DNA of 64,000 nt, from assembly GCF_029761915.1 (NCBI RefSeq), contig NZ_CP121695.1:434001-498000 (forward strand), written 5' to 3'. Origin of the DNA: Bradyrhizobium sp. CB1650 (GTDB lineage: Bacteria > Pseudomonadota > Alphaproteobacteria > Rhizobiales > Xanthobacteraceae). The notes under the pieces are model-generated. The model was not told the origin of the DNA. It saw only the letters and a list, made by a program, of their open reading frames with translations, and ran no database searches. Shown in pieces: positions 24,427 to 36,435 of this stretch. The number at the start of each line of letters is the position of its first letter. Within the stretch, counting starts at the first letter, position 1. The translations under genes and the position numbers were made by a program.

Positions 24427-24526
24427 GTCATTGCCCGCGAAGGCGGGCAATCTCGTATTCCAGAGACGGTGATGTGATTCGGGTAAGCTGCAGCGTAGTG
24501 GATGCCCCGCCTTCGCGGGGCACGAC
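24427..24526. repeat. Dispersed repeat, mixed GTCATTGCCCG / GTGCCCCGC ends
   Basis: GTCATTGCCCGCGAAGGCGGGCAATC forms one hairpin and GGATGCCCCGCCTTCGCGGGGCACGAC a second. The element fills the gap between the convergent membrane-protein and DUF4337 genes. Confidence 0.65.
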
Positions 24527-24566
24527 ATCGTCGATGTCACGGCTTTCACCCGCGCCGCCTCAGCAA

Positions 24567-25157
24567 TCAATGCAAGTGCAGCAGATGTGGCCACCACAAT
24601 CCGAGCCCGGTCATGACGAGGCCGGCGAGCGTCAGGATGCCGCTGACATAGGCGAGCGCGAGCATGCCGGTGATGATGGTGGCCGATGCCAGCACGATGC
24701 CGATCTGGAAGGCGGCGGACGCAAGCTCGAAGTGATGGTATTTCGCAGTGGCTTCGTCGCGCTCGTGCTCGGCGTGCTTGGCCTTCTCGGCGAGCTGCTC
24801 GGTGCCTTCGCCGGTCTCGGGCTCTGAGCGGTAGCGCGCCGCGGTCTTCTGCCAGTCATCGATCTGCTTCTGCACCGCCGCCTTGGTGGCGTCGTCGGTC
24901 GTAATTCCCAACGCGAGCTTGCCCTGCTCGCCCGCGGTCTGCACGACGGTTCGTCGGATGCTCTTGGCCTGGAAGAAGGCCCAGAGGTTGGCGGCTTCGA
25001 CGTTCTTGCTGATGGCTTCGGTCTGTGCGCCCTTGCCGAGCGTCTCCGAGATCGCCAGGAACAGCGCCAGCACGGCAATCAGAAGAGCGATCTTCCTGTT
25101 CTCGCCGGACGCGTGTTCGGCGTGCTCGGCATGCTCCATGCTTTCATGTGCGCTCAT
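24567..25157 (-). CDS. DUF4337 domain-containing membrane protein
   Basis: A 196-residue protein with an His/Glu-rich N-terminus (HAEHAEHASGENRK), a first membrane segment (IALLIAVLALFLAISETLG), a charged central region, and two C-terminal membrane segments. The pattern KNVEAANLWAFFQAKSIR is typical of DUF4337. Function is unknown. GGAGGG sits correctly before ATG 25157, which rules out the longer frame starting at 25211. Confidence 0.85.
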   Translation of the reverse strand: MSAHESMEHAEHAEHASGENRKIALLIAVLALFLAISETLGKGAQTEAISKNVEAANLWAFFQAKSIRRTVVQTAGEQGKLALGITTDDATKAAVQKQIDDWQKTAARYRSEPETGEGTEQLAEKAKHAEHERDEATAKYHHFELASAAFQIGIVLASATIITGMLALAYVSGILTLAGLVMTGLGLWWPHLLHLH

Positions 25158-25246
25158 ATTTCCCTCCTGGTGTCGCCCGCTACGATTGACCGAACAGCGA
25201 GAACCGCGCAAGGGGCAAGCGCGTCATGACAGGTTCATGTCAGCTT

Positions 25247-26212
25247 TCACCGCCGCGGATGCGCGCTGGCATAGACTTCGAGCAGGCGCTCGGAATCGAT
25301 TCCGGTATAGACCTGCGTGGTCGAGAGCGAGGAATGGCCGAGCAATTCCTGGATCGCGCGCAGGTCGCCGCCGCGCGACAACAGGTGCGTGGCGAAGGAA
25401 TGTCTGAGTGCGTGCGGCGTCGCGCTGTCGGGCAGACCGAGCGCGCCGCGCAGCCGCTCCATCGCGAGCTGAATGATGCGCGGGCTCAACGGGCCGCCGC
25501 GTGCGCCGACGAAGATCGGCCCCTCGGGAGGCAACGAATGGGGGCATATCGCGACATATTCGTCGATCAGCGCCAGCACGTTCTGCAGCACCGGCACCAT
25601 GCGGGTCTTGTTACCCTTGCCGGTGACGATGAGCACGTCACCTTCGCCGGGCCGTGGCACCTCGCGGCGCTTCAGGCCCAGCGCTTCGGAGATACGCAGG
25701 CCCGAGCCGTAGAGCAGCGCCATCACCGCGGCGTCGCGGACCAGGATCCAGGTGTCGCGCTCCTCGCCGGCGCGCTCGTCGGCGTCCGCGAGGCGTTTGG
25801 CCGACGCCATCGGCAGCGGCTTGGGCAGGCTTTTCGCCACCTTCGGCGCCCGGATCGCCGACAGCGCGCCGACCTTGCCTTTGCCTTCACGCTCGAGGAA
25901 GCGGCCGAAGGAGCGCAGGCCCGCCAGAGCCCGCATCAGCGAGCGGCCGGAAACGTCGTCGGCACGGCGCATCGCCATGAAGGCGCGGACGTCAGTTGCT
26001 TCGAGCGCGGCAAAGCGCGCCAGCGTCACGCGCTCGCCCCAATGGGTGCAGAGGAAATCCAGGCATTGCCGCAAGTCGCGGGCATAGGCGTCCAGCGTCT
26101 TCGGCGACAGCCGCCGCTCGGCACCGAGATGCGACAGCCAGCGCGCCATCTCCTGCGCGATCGACGCGTCGGCGCTCGGCAGCTCGATCTGTGGTGTGGC
26201 GGCTTTGCTCAT
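25247..26212 (-). CDS. xerC: Tyrosine recombinase XerC
   Basis: With XerD it resolves chromosome dimers at dif during division. The 321-residue protein has the N-terminal core-binding (SAM-like) domain and the catalytic domain. The catalytic residues are visible: Arg in YGSGLRISEALGL, Lys in GKGNKTRMVPV, His-Arg in HALRHSFATHLL, His in LGHSSLSTTQ and Tyr in VYTGID. Being beside priA and far from any integrase-type element, it is the housekeeping recombinase. It is divergent from priA with 146 bp between. Confidence 0.95.
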   Translation of the reverse strand: MSKAATPQIELPSADASIAQEMARWLSHLGAERRLSPKTLDAYARDLRQCLDFLCTHWGERVTLARFAALEATDVRAFMAMRRADDVSGRSLMRALAGLRSFGRFLEREGKGKVGALSAIRAPKVAKSLPKPLPMASAKRLADADERAGEERDTWILVRDAAVMALLYGSGLRISEALGLKRREVPRPGEGDVLIVTGKGNKTRMVPVLQNVLALIDEYVAICPHSLPPEGPIFVGARGGPLSPRIIQLAMERLRGALGLPDSATPHALRHSFATHLLSRGGDLRAIQELLGHSSLSTTQVYTGIDSERLLEVYASAHPRR

Positions 26213-26358
26213 GGCTCTGGACGTGATGATTCCGCACAGTATATCGCATCACAGCCGTTTATCGTTCGCTAAGGCCGTCTGCTGGCGCTAGCCTGACGGC
26301 CCAAAGTTCCGATTCTCCACCCAAGATCACCGCCCAGGATCTCCGCCCAAGACCATTC

Positions 26359-28569
26359 ATGGATCATTCGCCGCGCAACAGCACCACCTCGGCCAGCGCG
26401 ACCCGTATGGTCGACGTGCTGGTGCCGGTTGCGCTCGACCAGACCTATTCCTACCGCGTGCCGCGCGGCATGGAGCTGAAGGCGGGCGATCTCGTCGGCG
26501 TCCCGCTCGGCCCGCGCGAGGTGCTCGCCGTGGTGTGGGCGGAAAATGCCAATCCCGATCCGCGTCTGCACAACCGCCTGAAGGACGTCAGCGAAAAGCT
26601 CGATCTGCCGCCGCTGACAGGCGAGCTGCGCTCGGTGGTCGACTGGGTCGCCAACTACACGCTGAGCCCGCGCGGCATGGTGCTGCGCATGTGCCTGCGC
26701 ATGGGCGAGAACCTCGGACCGGAGCGGGTGCGCGCCGGCGTGCGCCTGATCGGCGATCCACCGCGGCGCCTGACACCGGCGCGGCGCCGCGTGATCGAGG
26801 TGCTGTCGGACCGGCTGCTGCACGGCAAGTCCGAGGCCGCCAAGGAGGCGGGCGTCTCGGCCGGCGTCATCGACGGTCTGGTCGATGAGGGCACATTGGC
26901 GATCGAGCCATTGCCGCCGCCTCCGCCGCCGCCTGCACCCGATCCCGCCTATGGCCGGCCGGATTTTTCGCCGCTGCAGCGGGCCGCAGTGGATGCGATG
27001 CGCGCGCTCGCGGCCAACGGCACCTTTCACGTGGCGCTGCTGGACGGCGTCACCGGCTCCGGCAAGACCGAGGTCTATTTCGAGGCGGTTGCGGAGACCA
27101 TCAGGCGCGGCAAACAATCGCTGATCCTGATGCCGGAGATCGCACTGACCGGCCAGTTCCTCGACCGCTTCGCGCAGCGCTTTGGCGTGCGGCCGCTGGA
27201 ATGGCATTCCGAGCTCACTCCGCGCACCCGCGCGCGCAACTGGGCGGCGATCTCCGAGGGAAGTGCGCCGGTCGTGGTCGGCGCGCGCTCGGCGCTGTTC
27301 CTTCCCTACGCCAATCTCGGGCTGATCGTCGTCGATGAAGAGCACGATCAGGCCTACAAGCAGGATGACGGCGTGCACTATCACGCCCGCGATATGGCGG
27401 TGGTGCGGGCGCATATCGCCAAGATTCCGATCGTGCTGGCCTCCGCGACGCCCTCGGTCGAGTCCGAGGTCAACGCGCGCAGGAACCGCTATCAGCGCAT
27501 CGCGCTGCCCTCGCGCTTCGGCGGCCAGCACATGCCGCATATCGAGGCGATTGATCTGCGCCGCGAGCCGCCCGCGCGCGGCCGCTTCATCTCGCCGCGG
27601 CTCGCCGGCGAGATCAGGACCGCGATCGAGCGGCGCGAGCAGGCGCTTTTGTTCCTCAATCGCCGCGGCTATGCGCCGCTGACGCTGTGCCGCGCCTGCG
27701 GCCACCGCTTCGCCTGCACCATCTGCGACGCCTGGCTGGTCGATCACCGCTTCCGCCAGCGGCTCGTCTGTCATCACTGCGGCTTCTCGATGCCGCGCCC
27801 GCAACTCTGTCCGAACTGTTCGGCGGAGGAATCGCTGGTCGCGGTCGGGCCCGGCGTCGAGCGCCTGCAGGAGGAGGCGGCCGCGTTGTTCCCCGACGCG
27901 CGCACCATGGTGCTGTCGAGCGACCTCATCACCACGATCGAGACGATGCGCACCGAGCTCGCCGAGATCGCGGAGGGCCGCGTCGACATCATCATCGGCA
28001 CGCAGCTTGTGGCCAAGGGCCACAACTTTCCGCGGCTCAATCTGGTCGGCGTGGTCGATGCGGATCTCGGCCTCAGCAACGGCGATCCGCGCGCGGCGGA
28101 ACGGACCTGGCAATTGCTCAACCAGGTGATCGGCCGCGCCGGACGCGAGCAGGGCCGCGGCGTCGGCTATCTTCAAACGCACCAGCCCGACCATCCCGTG
28201 ATGAAGGCGCTGATCGCCTGCGACCGCGAGGCCTTCTACGACAGCGAGATCGAGCTGCGCGAGCGCACGCTCTATCCGCCGTTCGGGCGGCTCGCGAGCC
28301 TGATCATCTCCGCAGGCGACCGCCCGAGCGCCGAAGGTTTCGGGCGGAGGCTCGTTGCGCTCGCGCCGCGCGACGAGCGCGTGCAGGTCCTTGGGCCGGC
28401 GGAAGCCCCGCTCGCCGTGATCAAAGGCCGCTACCGCTTCCGCATCCTGGTGAAGTCGGCGCGCGGCTTCGACCTGTCGGATTATTTGCGCAACTGGCTT
28501 GCCGTCAGTCCGAAGCCGACGGGCAATCTCAAGCTCGAGGTCGACGTCGACCCGCAGAGCTTTTTGTAG
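26359..28569 (+). CDS. priA: Primosomal protein N' (replication restart helicase PriA)
   Basis: PriA recognises stalled forks and loads the replicative helicase. The 736-residue protein has the 3'-binding N-terminal domain (VDVLVPVALDQTYSYRVP), a Pro-rich stretch, Walker A GVTGSGKTEVYFEA, the DEEHD box, and a zinc-binding insertion with four CxxC-type pairs between CRACGHRFACTICDAW and CPNCSAEES. Motifs V and VI (GTQLVAKGHNFP, NQVIGRAGREQGRG) follow. Length is standard. Start choice between M1 and M17 is not certain. Confidence 0.96.
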   Translation: MDHSPRNSTTSASATRMVDVLVPVALDQTYSYRVPRGMELKAGDLVGVPLGPREVLAVVWAENANPDPRLHNRLKDVSEKLDLPPLTGELRSVVDWVANYTLSPRGMVLRMCLRMGENLGPERVRAGVRLIGDPPRRLTPARRRVIEVLSDRLLHGKSEAAKEAGVSAGVIDGLVDEGTLAIEPLPPPPPPPAPDPAYGRPDFSPLQRAAVDAMRALAANGTFHVALLDGVTGSGKTEVYFEAVAETIRRGKQSLILMPEIALTGQFLDRFAQRFGVRPLEWHSELTPRTRARNWAAISEGSAPVVVGARSALFLPYANLGLIVVDEEHDQAYKQDDGVHYHARDMAVVRAHIAKIPIVLASATPSVESEVNARRNRYQRIALPSRFGGQHMPHIEAIDLRREPPARGRFISPRLAGEIRTAIERREQALLFLNRRGYAPLTLCRACGHRFACTICDAWLVDHRFRQRLVCHHCGFSMPRPQLCPNCSAEESLVAVGPGVERLQEEAAALFPDARTMVLSSDLITTIETMRTELAEIAEGRVDIIIGTQLVAKGHNFPRLNLVGVVDADLGLSNGDPRAAERTWQLLNQVIGRAGREQGRGVGYLQTHQPDHPVMKALIACDREAFYDSEIELRERTLYPPFGRLASLIISAGDRPSAEGFGRRLVALAPRDERVQVLGPAEAPLAVIKGRYRFRILVKSARGFDLSDYLRNWLAVSPKPTGNLKLEVDVDPQSFL

Positions 28570-28586
28570 AGCTGCCGGCTGATCAT

Positions 28587-28662
28587 CATTCGGGGGCGAT
28601 GCGCAGCATCGAACCCGGAATCTCGAGATTTCGGGTTCACGCTTCGCGTGCCCCGGAATGAC
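28587..28662. repeat. Dispersed palindromic repeat, GTCATTCCGGGG family
   Basis: It runs from CATTCGGGGGCGATGCG to CGTGCCCCGGAATGAC, with the internal palindrome CCCGGAATCTCGAGATTTCGGG. It sits between priA and the bidirectional terminator. Confidence 0.75.
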
Positions 28663-28673
28663 AGGAATAGAAA

Positions 28674-28703
28674 AAGCCCGCCGTCCCCCAAGGCGGCGGG
28701 CTT
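28674..28703. terminator. Bidirectional terminator between priA and the rlpA-like gene
   Basis: A 10-bp perfect stem AAGCCCGCCG / CGGCGGGCTT is flanked by A residues on the left and TTGTTT on the right, so it can stop transcription from both of the convergent genes. Confidence 0.85.
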
Positions 28704-28788
28704 GTTTCACGCGCGCAGCAAGCCGCTCATGTCGTTGCGGACGATGACGAGTGTTGCGCTTGTGATGAAAGGCGCTGGTCGCGCGCCG

Positions 28789-29277
28789 TTAGGAGACGAC
28801 TTCCGCGGTGACGCGACCGACGCCGGCACCCGTGAGGCCGATGGCGCGGGCGGCGCCGGTGGAGAGGTCGAGGACACGGCCGCGAATGAACGGGCCGCGG
28901 TCATTGACGGTCACGATCACGCTGCGGCCGCCATGGGTCACGCGCAGCTTGGTGCCGAACGGCAGCGAACGGTGCGCCGCGGTCATGGCGTTCTGGTTGA
29001 AGCGCTGGCCCGACGCGGTCCGGCTGCCGGACTCGTTGCCGTAGAAGGAAGCCATGCCGGAGAAGCTGTGACCCGTACCGGACGTCGGGTTCATCGCGCC
29101 GTTGGCATTGCGCCAGTCCGAATTGGCCTCGTTCTGGCGGTGATGGTGATGGTAGCGGTGATGCCTGGATTTGGCGGATGCCTCGGTGGCAGTTCCACCA
29201 ATGAGGAGAGTTGCGGCGACGAAAGCGATCGCCGTGTTCGGCCGGGTTACGTACCCCAGCGTCTTCAATGTCAGCAT
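28789..29277 (-). CDS. RlpA-like septal ring lytic transglycosylase (DPBB protein)
   Basis: A 162-residue exported protein. A signal sequence covers about residues 1-34 (ending EASA), followed by a His-rich linker and a double-psi beta-barrel domain starting GMASFYGNESGSRTASGQRF. Conserved parts are TAAHRSLPFGTKLRVTH and VTVNDRGPFIRGRVLDLS. RlpA proteins cleave naked glycan strands at the septum in some species. There is no SPOR domain, so targeting to denuded glycan is not evident. A candidate CtrA site lies about 180 bp upstream. Confidence 0.88.
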   Translation of the reverse strand: MLTLKTLGYVTRPNTAIAFVAATLLIGGTATEASAKSRHHRYHHHHRQNEANSDWRNANGAMNPTSGTGHSFSGMASFYGNESGSRTASGQRFNQNAMTAAHRSLPFGTKLRVTHGGRSVIVTVNDRGPFIRGRVLDLSTGAARAIGLTGAGVGRVTAEVVS

Positions 29278-29912
29278 TGACTGGTCCCTACGCTAGTATT
29301 GCCACACATGTGGCCAGTGGAGCCCCCATCAGTTTGCGAGCGGATTGGCGTTTCGTTTCGCAATGCGGCGTGAATTTGGCAGTAGTTCCCGTATGTGTGC
29401 GATTGAAACATCTTGTTACTCGAATCGATATTCGAGGGATGTTCCGTAATATTCGGCTTTAACGATTAATTAACCTAATGAATACTTGCGAATATTGTAG
29501 AACGAAGTCATTGCCCCTGACGTTTAGAATTGGGTAAGTATTCGGCGAGTGAAACGAGGACCCGTGGATTCACGGCTCTGCGAGCCGTGTTCATGGCGGC
29601 TATGCGCTGGGGGCAGGAACGAAAGGGACGTTTGCTGCGCGGGGTCGCTGCCAATTCCGTGCTGCGGCAGGTCGGGGTCGCGGCATCGTGACGTGCGACC
29701 AACTGTCGAAGGAGGGCGGCGCCTTTAATTTGGCGTCATGTTGCACCTGCGCGCCTGCCATGCTAGCAAAGCCGCGATTTTAACGAACCCGATGCTTCCT
29801 GTGTCGGTCGAAAATCGAAGTCCCGCTTGAATTCCAAGGGCTTGGATCGCTTGGCGCCGCTTCGTGGCGACGGTTTTTCCCTTGCGAATTTGACAGCTAA
29901 AAGAGCGCGTCT
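29278..29912. other. Intergenic region upstream of the rlpA-like gene and atpH
   Basis: These 635 bases separate the divergent rlpA-like and atpHAGDC units and must hold both promoters. The part from about 29280 to 29530 is clearly more AT-rich than the surroundings and contains the candidate CtrA box. From 29540 on, base composition returns to normal. Short open frames here have no ribosome binding site and no recognisable product, so I call no gene. Confidence 0.6.
29459..29475. promoter_or_regulatory. Candidate CtrA binding site
   Basis: TTAA-CGATTAA-TTAACC fits the CtrA consensus TTAA-N7-TTAAC exactly. CtrA is the alphaproteobacterial cell-cycle regulator. The site is 180 bp upstream of the rlpA-like septal gene and about 440 bp upstream of atpH, so the septal gene is the more likely target. 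Binding is inferred; the AT-rich context raises the chance of a random match. Confidence 0.4.
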
Positions 29913-32002
<2,090 letters not shown>

Positions 32003-32009
32003 AAGAGCC

Positions 32010-32121
32010 GTCATGGCCGGGTGAAAGCGCGAAGCGCGTCTTCGCATTTGATGTCCCGGCCATCACGCAACACCGCGTGGACGGCGAAGACGTGGATGCC
32101 CGGCACAAGGCCGGGCATGAC
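32010..32121. repeat. Dispersed repeat within the ATP synthase operon
   Basis: It begins GTCATGGCCGGG and ends GGCCGGGCATGAC, with GTGGATGCCCGGC inside. It belongs to the GTCATG(G/C)CC family seen also at 20193 and 46192. It occupies most of the atpA-atpG gap. Confidence 0.8.
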
Positions 32122-32176
32122 GAATGGATAGGGTTGCGGTCGGATCCAAAGATCGGATCGCCGGGGTGAACGAAGA

Positions 32177-33049
32177 ATGGCGTCACTTAAAGACATGCGG
32201 GTCCGCATCGCCTCCACCAAGGCGACGCAAAAGATCACCAAGGCGATGCAGATGGTTGCGGCCTCGAAGCTGCGCCGCGCGCAGACCGCCGCTGAAGCAG
32301 CTCGCCCCTACGCCGACAAGATGAGCGCGGTGATCGGCAACATTGCGAGCGCGGCCGCGGGTTCGCCCGGCGCGCCGGCGCTTCTGGCCGGCACCGGCAA
32401 GGATCAGGTGCATCTGCTGCTCGTCTGCACCGGCGAGCGCGGTCTGTCCGGCGCCTTCAACTCCTCGATCGTTCGTCTGGCCCGCGAGCGTGCGCTGGCG
32501 CTGATGAACGAAGGCAAGGAAGTCAAATTCTTCTGCGTCGGCCGCAAGGGCTACGAGCAGCTCCGCCGCCTGTTCGACAAGCAGATTGTCGAGCACTTGG
32601 ACCTTCGCTCTGTCCGCCAGCTCGGCTTCGTCAACGCCGAGGATATCGCAAAGAAGGTGCTGGCGCGCTTCGAAGCCGGCGAGTTCGACGTCTGCACGCT
32701 GTTCTACTCGCAATTCAAGTCGGTCATCGCCCAGATCCCGACCGCCCAGCAGATCATCCCACTGGTCGTCGAGGAGGGCGCCAGCGCCAACGCGACGTCT
32801 TACGAATACGAGCCGGAGGAGGACGAGATCCTCACTCGCCTCTTGCCGCGCAACCTGGCGGTCCAGATCTTCCGCGCTCTGCTCGAGAACAACGCCTCGT
32901 TCTACGGTGCGCAGATGAGCGCGATGGACAACGCGACGCGCAACGCCGGCGAAATGATCCGCAAGCAGACGCTGGTCTACAACCGCACGCGTCAGGCCCA
33001 GATCACCAAGGAACTCATCGAAATCATCTCCGGCGCAGAAGCAGTCTGA
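32177..33049 (+). CDS. atpG: ATP synthase F1 gamma subunit
   Basis: The gamma subunit (290 residues) is the rotating central shaft. The N-terminal helix [20 protein letters not shown] and C-terminal helix [19 protein letters not shown] are the conserved coiled-coil parts; [14 protein letters not shown] is the signature of the globular part. GGGGTGAACGAAGA precedes the ATG. atpD follows 34 bp later. Confidence 0.97.
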   Translation: MASLKDMRVRIASTKATQKITKAMQMVAASKLRRAQTAAEAARPYADKMSAVIGNIASAAAGSPGAPALLAGTGKDQVHLLLVCTGERGLSGAFNSSIVRLARERALALMNEGKEVKFFCVGRKGYEQLRRLFDKQIVEHLDLRSVRQLGFVNAEDIAKKVLARFEAGEFDVCTLFYSQFKSVIAQIPTAQQIIPLVVEEGASANATSYEYEPEEDEILTRLLPRNLAVQIFRALLENNASFYGAQMSAMDNATRNAGEMIRKQTLVYNRTRQAQITKELIEIISGAEAV

Positions 33050-33083
33050 CCGGAAGCGAAATTCGGATCGAAGGAGACAGTAA

Positions 33084-34526
<1,443 letters not shown>

Positions 34527-34536
34527 GCCAGCGGAT

Positions 34537-34604
34537 AGCGAATGGGGAATGGCGAATAGCTGCTCCCTGTTTTCGCTCCTCGCCATTCGCTACTCACCAT
34601 TCGC
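34537..34604. repeat. Inverted repeat of GCGAATG units between atpD and atpC
   Basis: The left arm contains TAGCGAATGGGGAATGGCGAA and the right arm CGCCATTCGCTACTCACCATTCGC, which is roughly its inverse. Each arm is built from short repeated CGAATG words. It can fold into a long hairpin within the operon and leaves atpC with no obvious upstream Shine-Dalgarno sequence. Confidence 0.7.
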
Positions 34605-34613
34605 AGGTTTCCC

Positions 34614-35021
34614 ATGGCCACCTTCCACTTCGATCTCGTCTCTCCCGAAAAGCTCGCATTCTCGGGCGAGGTCGATCAGGTCGACATTCCCGGCGTCGAG
34701 GGCGATTTCGGCGTGCTGGCGGGGCACGCGCCGGTCGTGGCTGCGATCCGTCCGGGCATCCTCACCGTCACCACTGGCGGCAAGCACGAGAAGATCATCG
34801 TGCTCGGCGGTCTCGCCGAGATCTCGGAGAACCGCCTGACGGTGCTCGCTGATGTTGCCACCTCGATCCAGGAGATCGATCGCGCCCAGTTCGCCGAGAC
34901 GATCGCGGAGATGGAAGAGGGCTTGAAGGAGAAGGAAGGCGGCGAGCTCGATCAGGCGATCGAACGCCTCGACCACTTCAAGAGCATCCAGCACGAGCTC
35001 AATACGACGGCTATGCACTAA
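34614..35021 (+). CDS. atpC: ATP synthase F1 epsilon subunit
   Basis: The epsilon subunit (135 residues) sits on the rotor and regulates ATP hydrolysis. The N-terminal beta-sandwich [20 protein letters not shown] and [22 protein letters not shown] are typical; a short helical C-terminus follows, rich in Glu. It ends the operon, with a GC-rich hairpin directly behind the stop. Confidence 0.96.
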   Translation: MATFHFDLVSPEKLAFSGEVDQVDIPGVEGDFGVLAGHAPVVAAIRPGILTVTTGGKHEKIIVLGGLAEISENRLTVLADVATSIQEIDRAQFAETIAEMEEGLKEKEGGELDQAIERLDHFKSIQHELNTTAMH

Positions 35022-35045
35022 GCCCCGGGGCACCGCTCCGGGGCT
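35021..35045 (+). terminator. Hairpin after atpC
   Basis: AGCCCCGG / CCGGGGCT forms an 8-bp stem starting at the last base of the atpC stop codon. No U-run follows, so it may act with Rho or as a message-stabilising stem. Confidence 0.5.
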
Positions 35046-35239
35046 CGAACGAAATTCCTGAACAAGTTCAGCGCTCGTCACCACCGTGGCGGGCGCTGAT
35101 ACTTTGTTGCACCGCGCCGCCCGCCTCTCTCGGCAACGTGTCCTCGGCACTGGCCGACTGCGCCAAGCGTGAGAGCGATTGCCACGCCATCGCGATCGGC
35201 CCGTTCACGGTGGGGCCGACGAACAAAGCTTGTTTCTGC

Positions 35240-35740
35240 CTAACGTGCGAACGCTACGAACTGCTCCGCCACCGCGCGGTAAACGTCGCGGCGGAACGGC
35301 ACCACGAGATCGGCGACTCGATCGAGATTTTCCCAGCGCCACGCGTCGAACTCGGCGGGCTGGCCGTTGCGCGGCGTCAGCGGATCGATCTCGTCCTCGC
35401 GTCCCGTGAAGCGCAGCGCGAACCATTTCTGGCGCTGGCCACGGAATTTCGCCAGCCGGTGTGTCTGAGGCCCGTCATAGGGCGGGAATTCGTAAGTGAA
35501 CCAATCGGTCTCGCCGAGATATGCGGCACTGGTGACACTGGTCTCTTCCCAGAGCTCGCGCATCGCCGCATCGCGCAGGTTCTCGCCTTCATCGACGCCG
35601 CCCTGCGGCATCTGCCAGTCAAGGCCGGGCAAGATGATCTCGGGCCCGTCGCCCTTGAAGCGATGGCCGATCAGCACGCGGCCATGGGCATTGAAGAGGG
35701 CGATCCCGACATTGGGGCGGTAGGGCTTTTGATTGGTCAC
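35240..35740 (-). CDS. rppH: RNA pyrophosphohydrolase (RppH-type Nudix), first copy
   Basis: A 166-residue Nudix hydrolase. The Nudix box is complete in GGVDEGENLRDAAMRELWEE, followed by the RppH pattern GQRQKWFALRFTGREDEID. RppH removes pyrophosphate from 5'-triphosphate mRNA ends (or cleaves dinucleoside polyphosphates), which starts decay. GTG at 35740 gives the normal start VTNQKPYRPNVG. A second RppH-type gene lies 115 bp upstream on the same strand, with a repeat between them. Which copy is the true RppH cannot be told from sequence alone. Confidence 0.9.
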   Translation of the reverse strand: MTNQKPYRPNVGIALFNAHGRVLIGHRFKGDGPEIILPGLDWQMPQGGVDEGENLRDAAMRELWEETSVTSAAYLGETDWFTYEFPPYDGPQTHRLAKFRGQRQKWFALRFTGREDEIDPLTPRNGQPAEFDAWRWENLDRVADLVVPFRRDVYRAVAEQFVAFAR

Positions 35741-35755
35741 TCGTGTGTTTCCGTC

Positions 35756-35847
35756 GTCATTCCGGGGCGATGCGCAGCATCGAACCCGGAAATCTCGCAC
35801 CACAATTTCTGAATTCCGGGTTCGTGCTCCGCGCGCCCCGAAATGAC
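35756..35847. repeat. Dispersed palindromic repeat, GTCATTCCGGGG family
   Basis: It runs from GTCATTCCGGGGCGATGCG to GCGCCCCGAAATGAC with inner CCCGGAAATC and GAATTCCGGG. It lies between the two rppH-type genes. Confidence 0.8.
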
Positions 35848-35855
35848 GATGCTAA

Positions 35856-36362
35856 TCACTCCTCCGCCAGCGCGGAAAATTCCTTCACCACGCGCTCGTA
35901 GACCGGGCGCTTGAAGGGAATGATCAGCTCGGTGAGATTCTTCATCGGCTCCCAGCGCCAGGTCACGAACTCGGCCTTGTGGCCACCGCCGCCGGGATGT
36001 TCGACGTTGATCTCGCTGTCCTTGCCGGTGAAGCGCACCGCGTACCATTTCTGGCGCTGGCCGCGGTAGCGTCCCTTCCAGGCGCGGCCGGCGACCGTGC
36101 GAGGAATGTCGTAGATCAGCCAGTCCGGGACCTCGCCGAGCCGCTCCACCGAGCGCACGCTGGTCTCCTCGTAGAGCTCGCGCTTGGCGGCTTCCCAGGT
36201 GTCCTCGCCGGGATCGACGCCGCCTTGCGGCATCTGCCAGACGTGGCTCTCGTCGACATGCTCGATGCCGCCCGCGCGGCGGCCGATGAAAACCAGCCCC
36301 TTCTTGTTGATCAACATCACGCCGACGCAGGTTCGGTAGGGCAGATCCTCGTAACGCGCCAT
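35856..36362 (-). CDS. rppH: RNA pyrophosphohydrolase (RppH-type Nudix), second copy
   Basis: A 168-residue Nudix protein with [21 protein letters not shown] at the N-terminus, the complete Nudix box [20 protein letters not shown], and [19 protein letters not shown]. It is closely similar to the copy downstream (35240-35740) over the whole length, so the pair looks like a tandem duplication. It lies at the downstream end of the ctpA / deacetylase gene series, 73 bp after the YibQ-type gene. Confidence 0.92.
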   Translation of the reverse strand: MARYEDLPYRTCVGVMLINKKGLVFIGRRAGGIEHVDESHVWQMPQGGVDPGEDTWEAAKRELYEETSVRSVERLGEVPDWLIYDIPRTVAGRAWKGRYRGQRQKWYAVRFTGKDSEINVEHPGGGGHKAEFVTWRWEPMKNLTELIIPFKRPVYERVVKEFSALAEE

Positions 36363-36435
36363 TCCGCCAAACCTCTCGCATTCTGCCGGCAGGCATGCCG
36401 GACCGCCAAGACCCGTGCCGAACCAATTCGTTGAT

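Noticed and set aside
25247..26212. XerC as a mobile-element integrase
   Set aside because: Its motifs, length and place beside priA fit the housekeeping dif recombinase.
26269..28710. Open frame of 813 codons opposite priA
   Set aside because: Antisense shadow of priA with Arg/Ala/Asp-rich low-complexity product.
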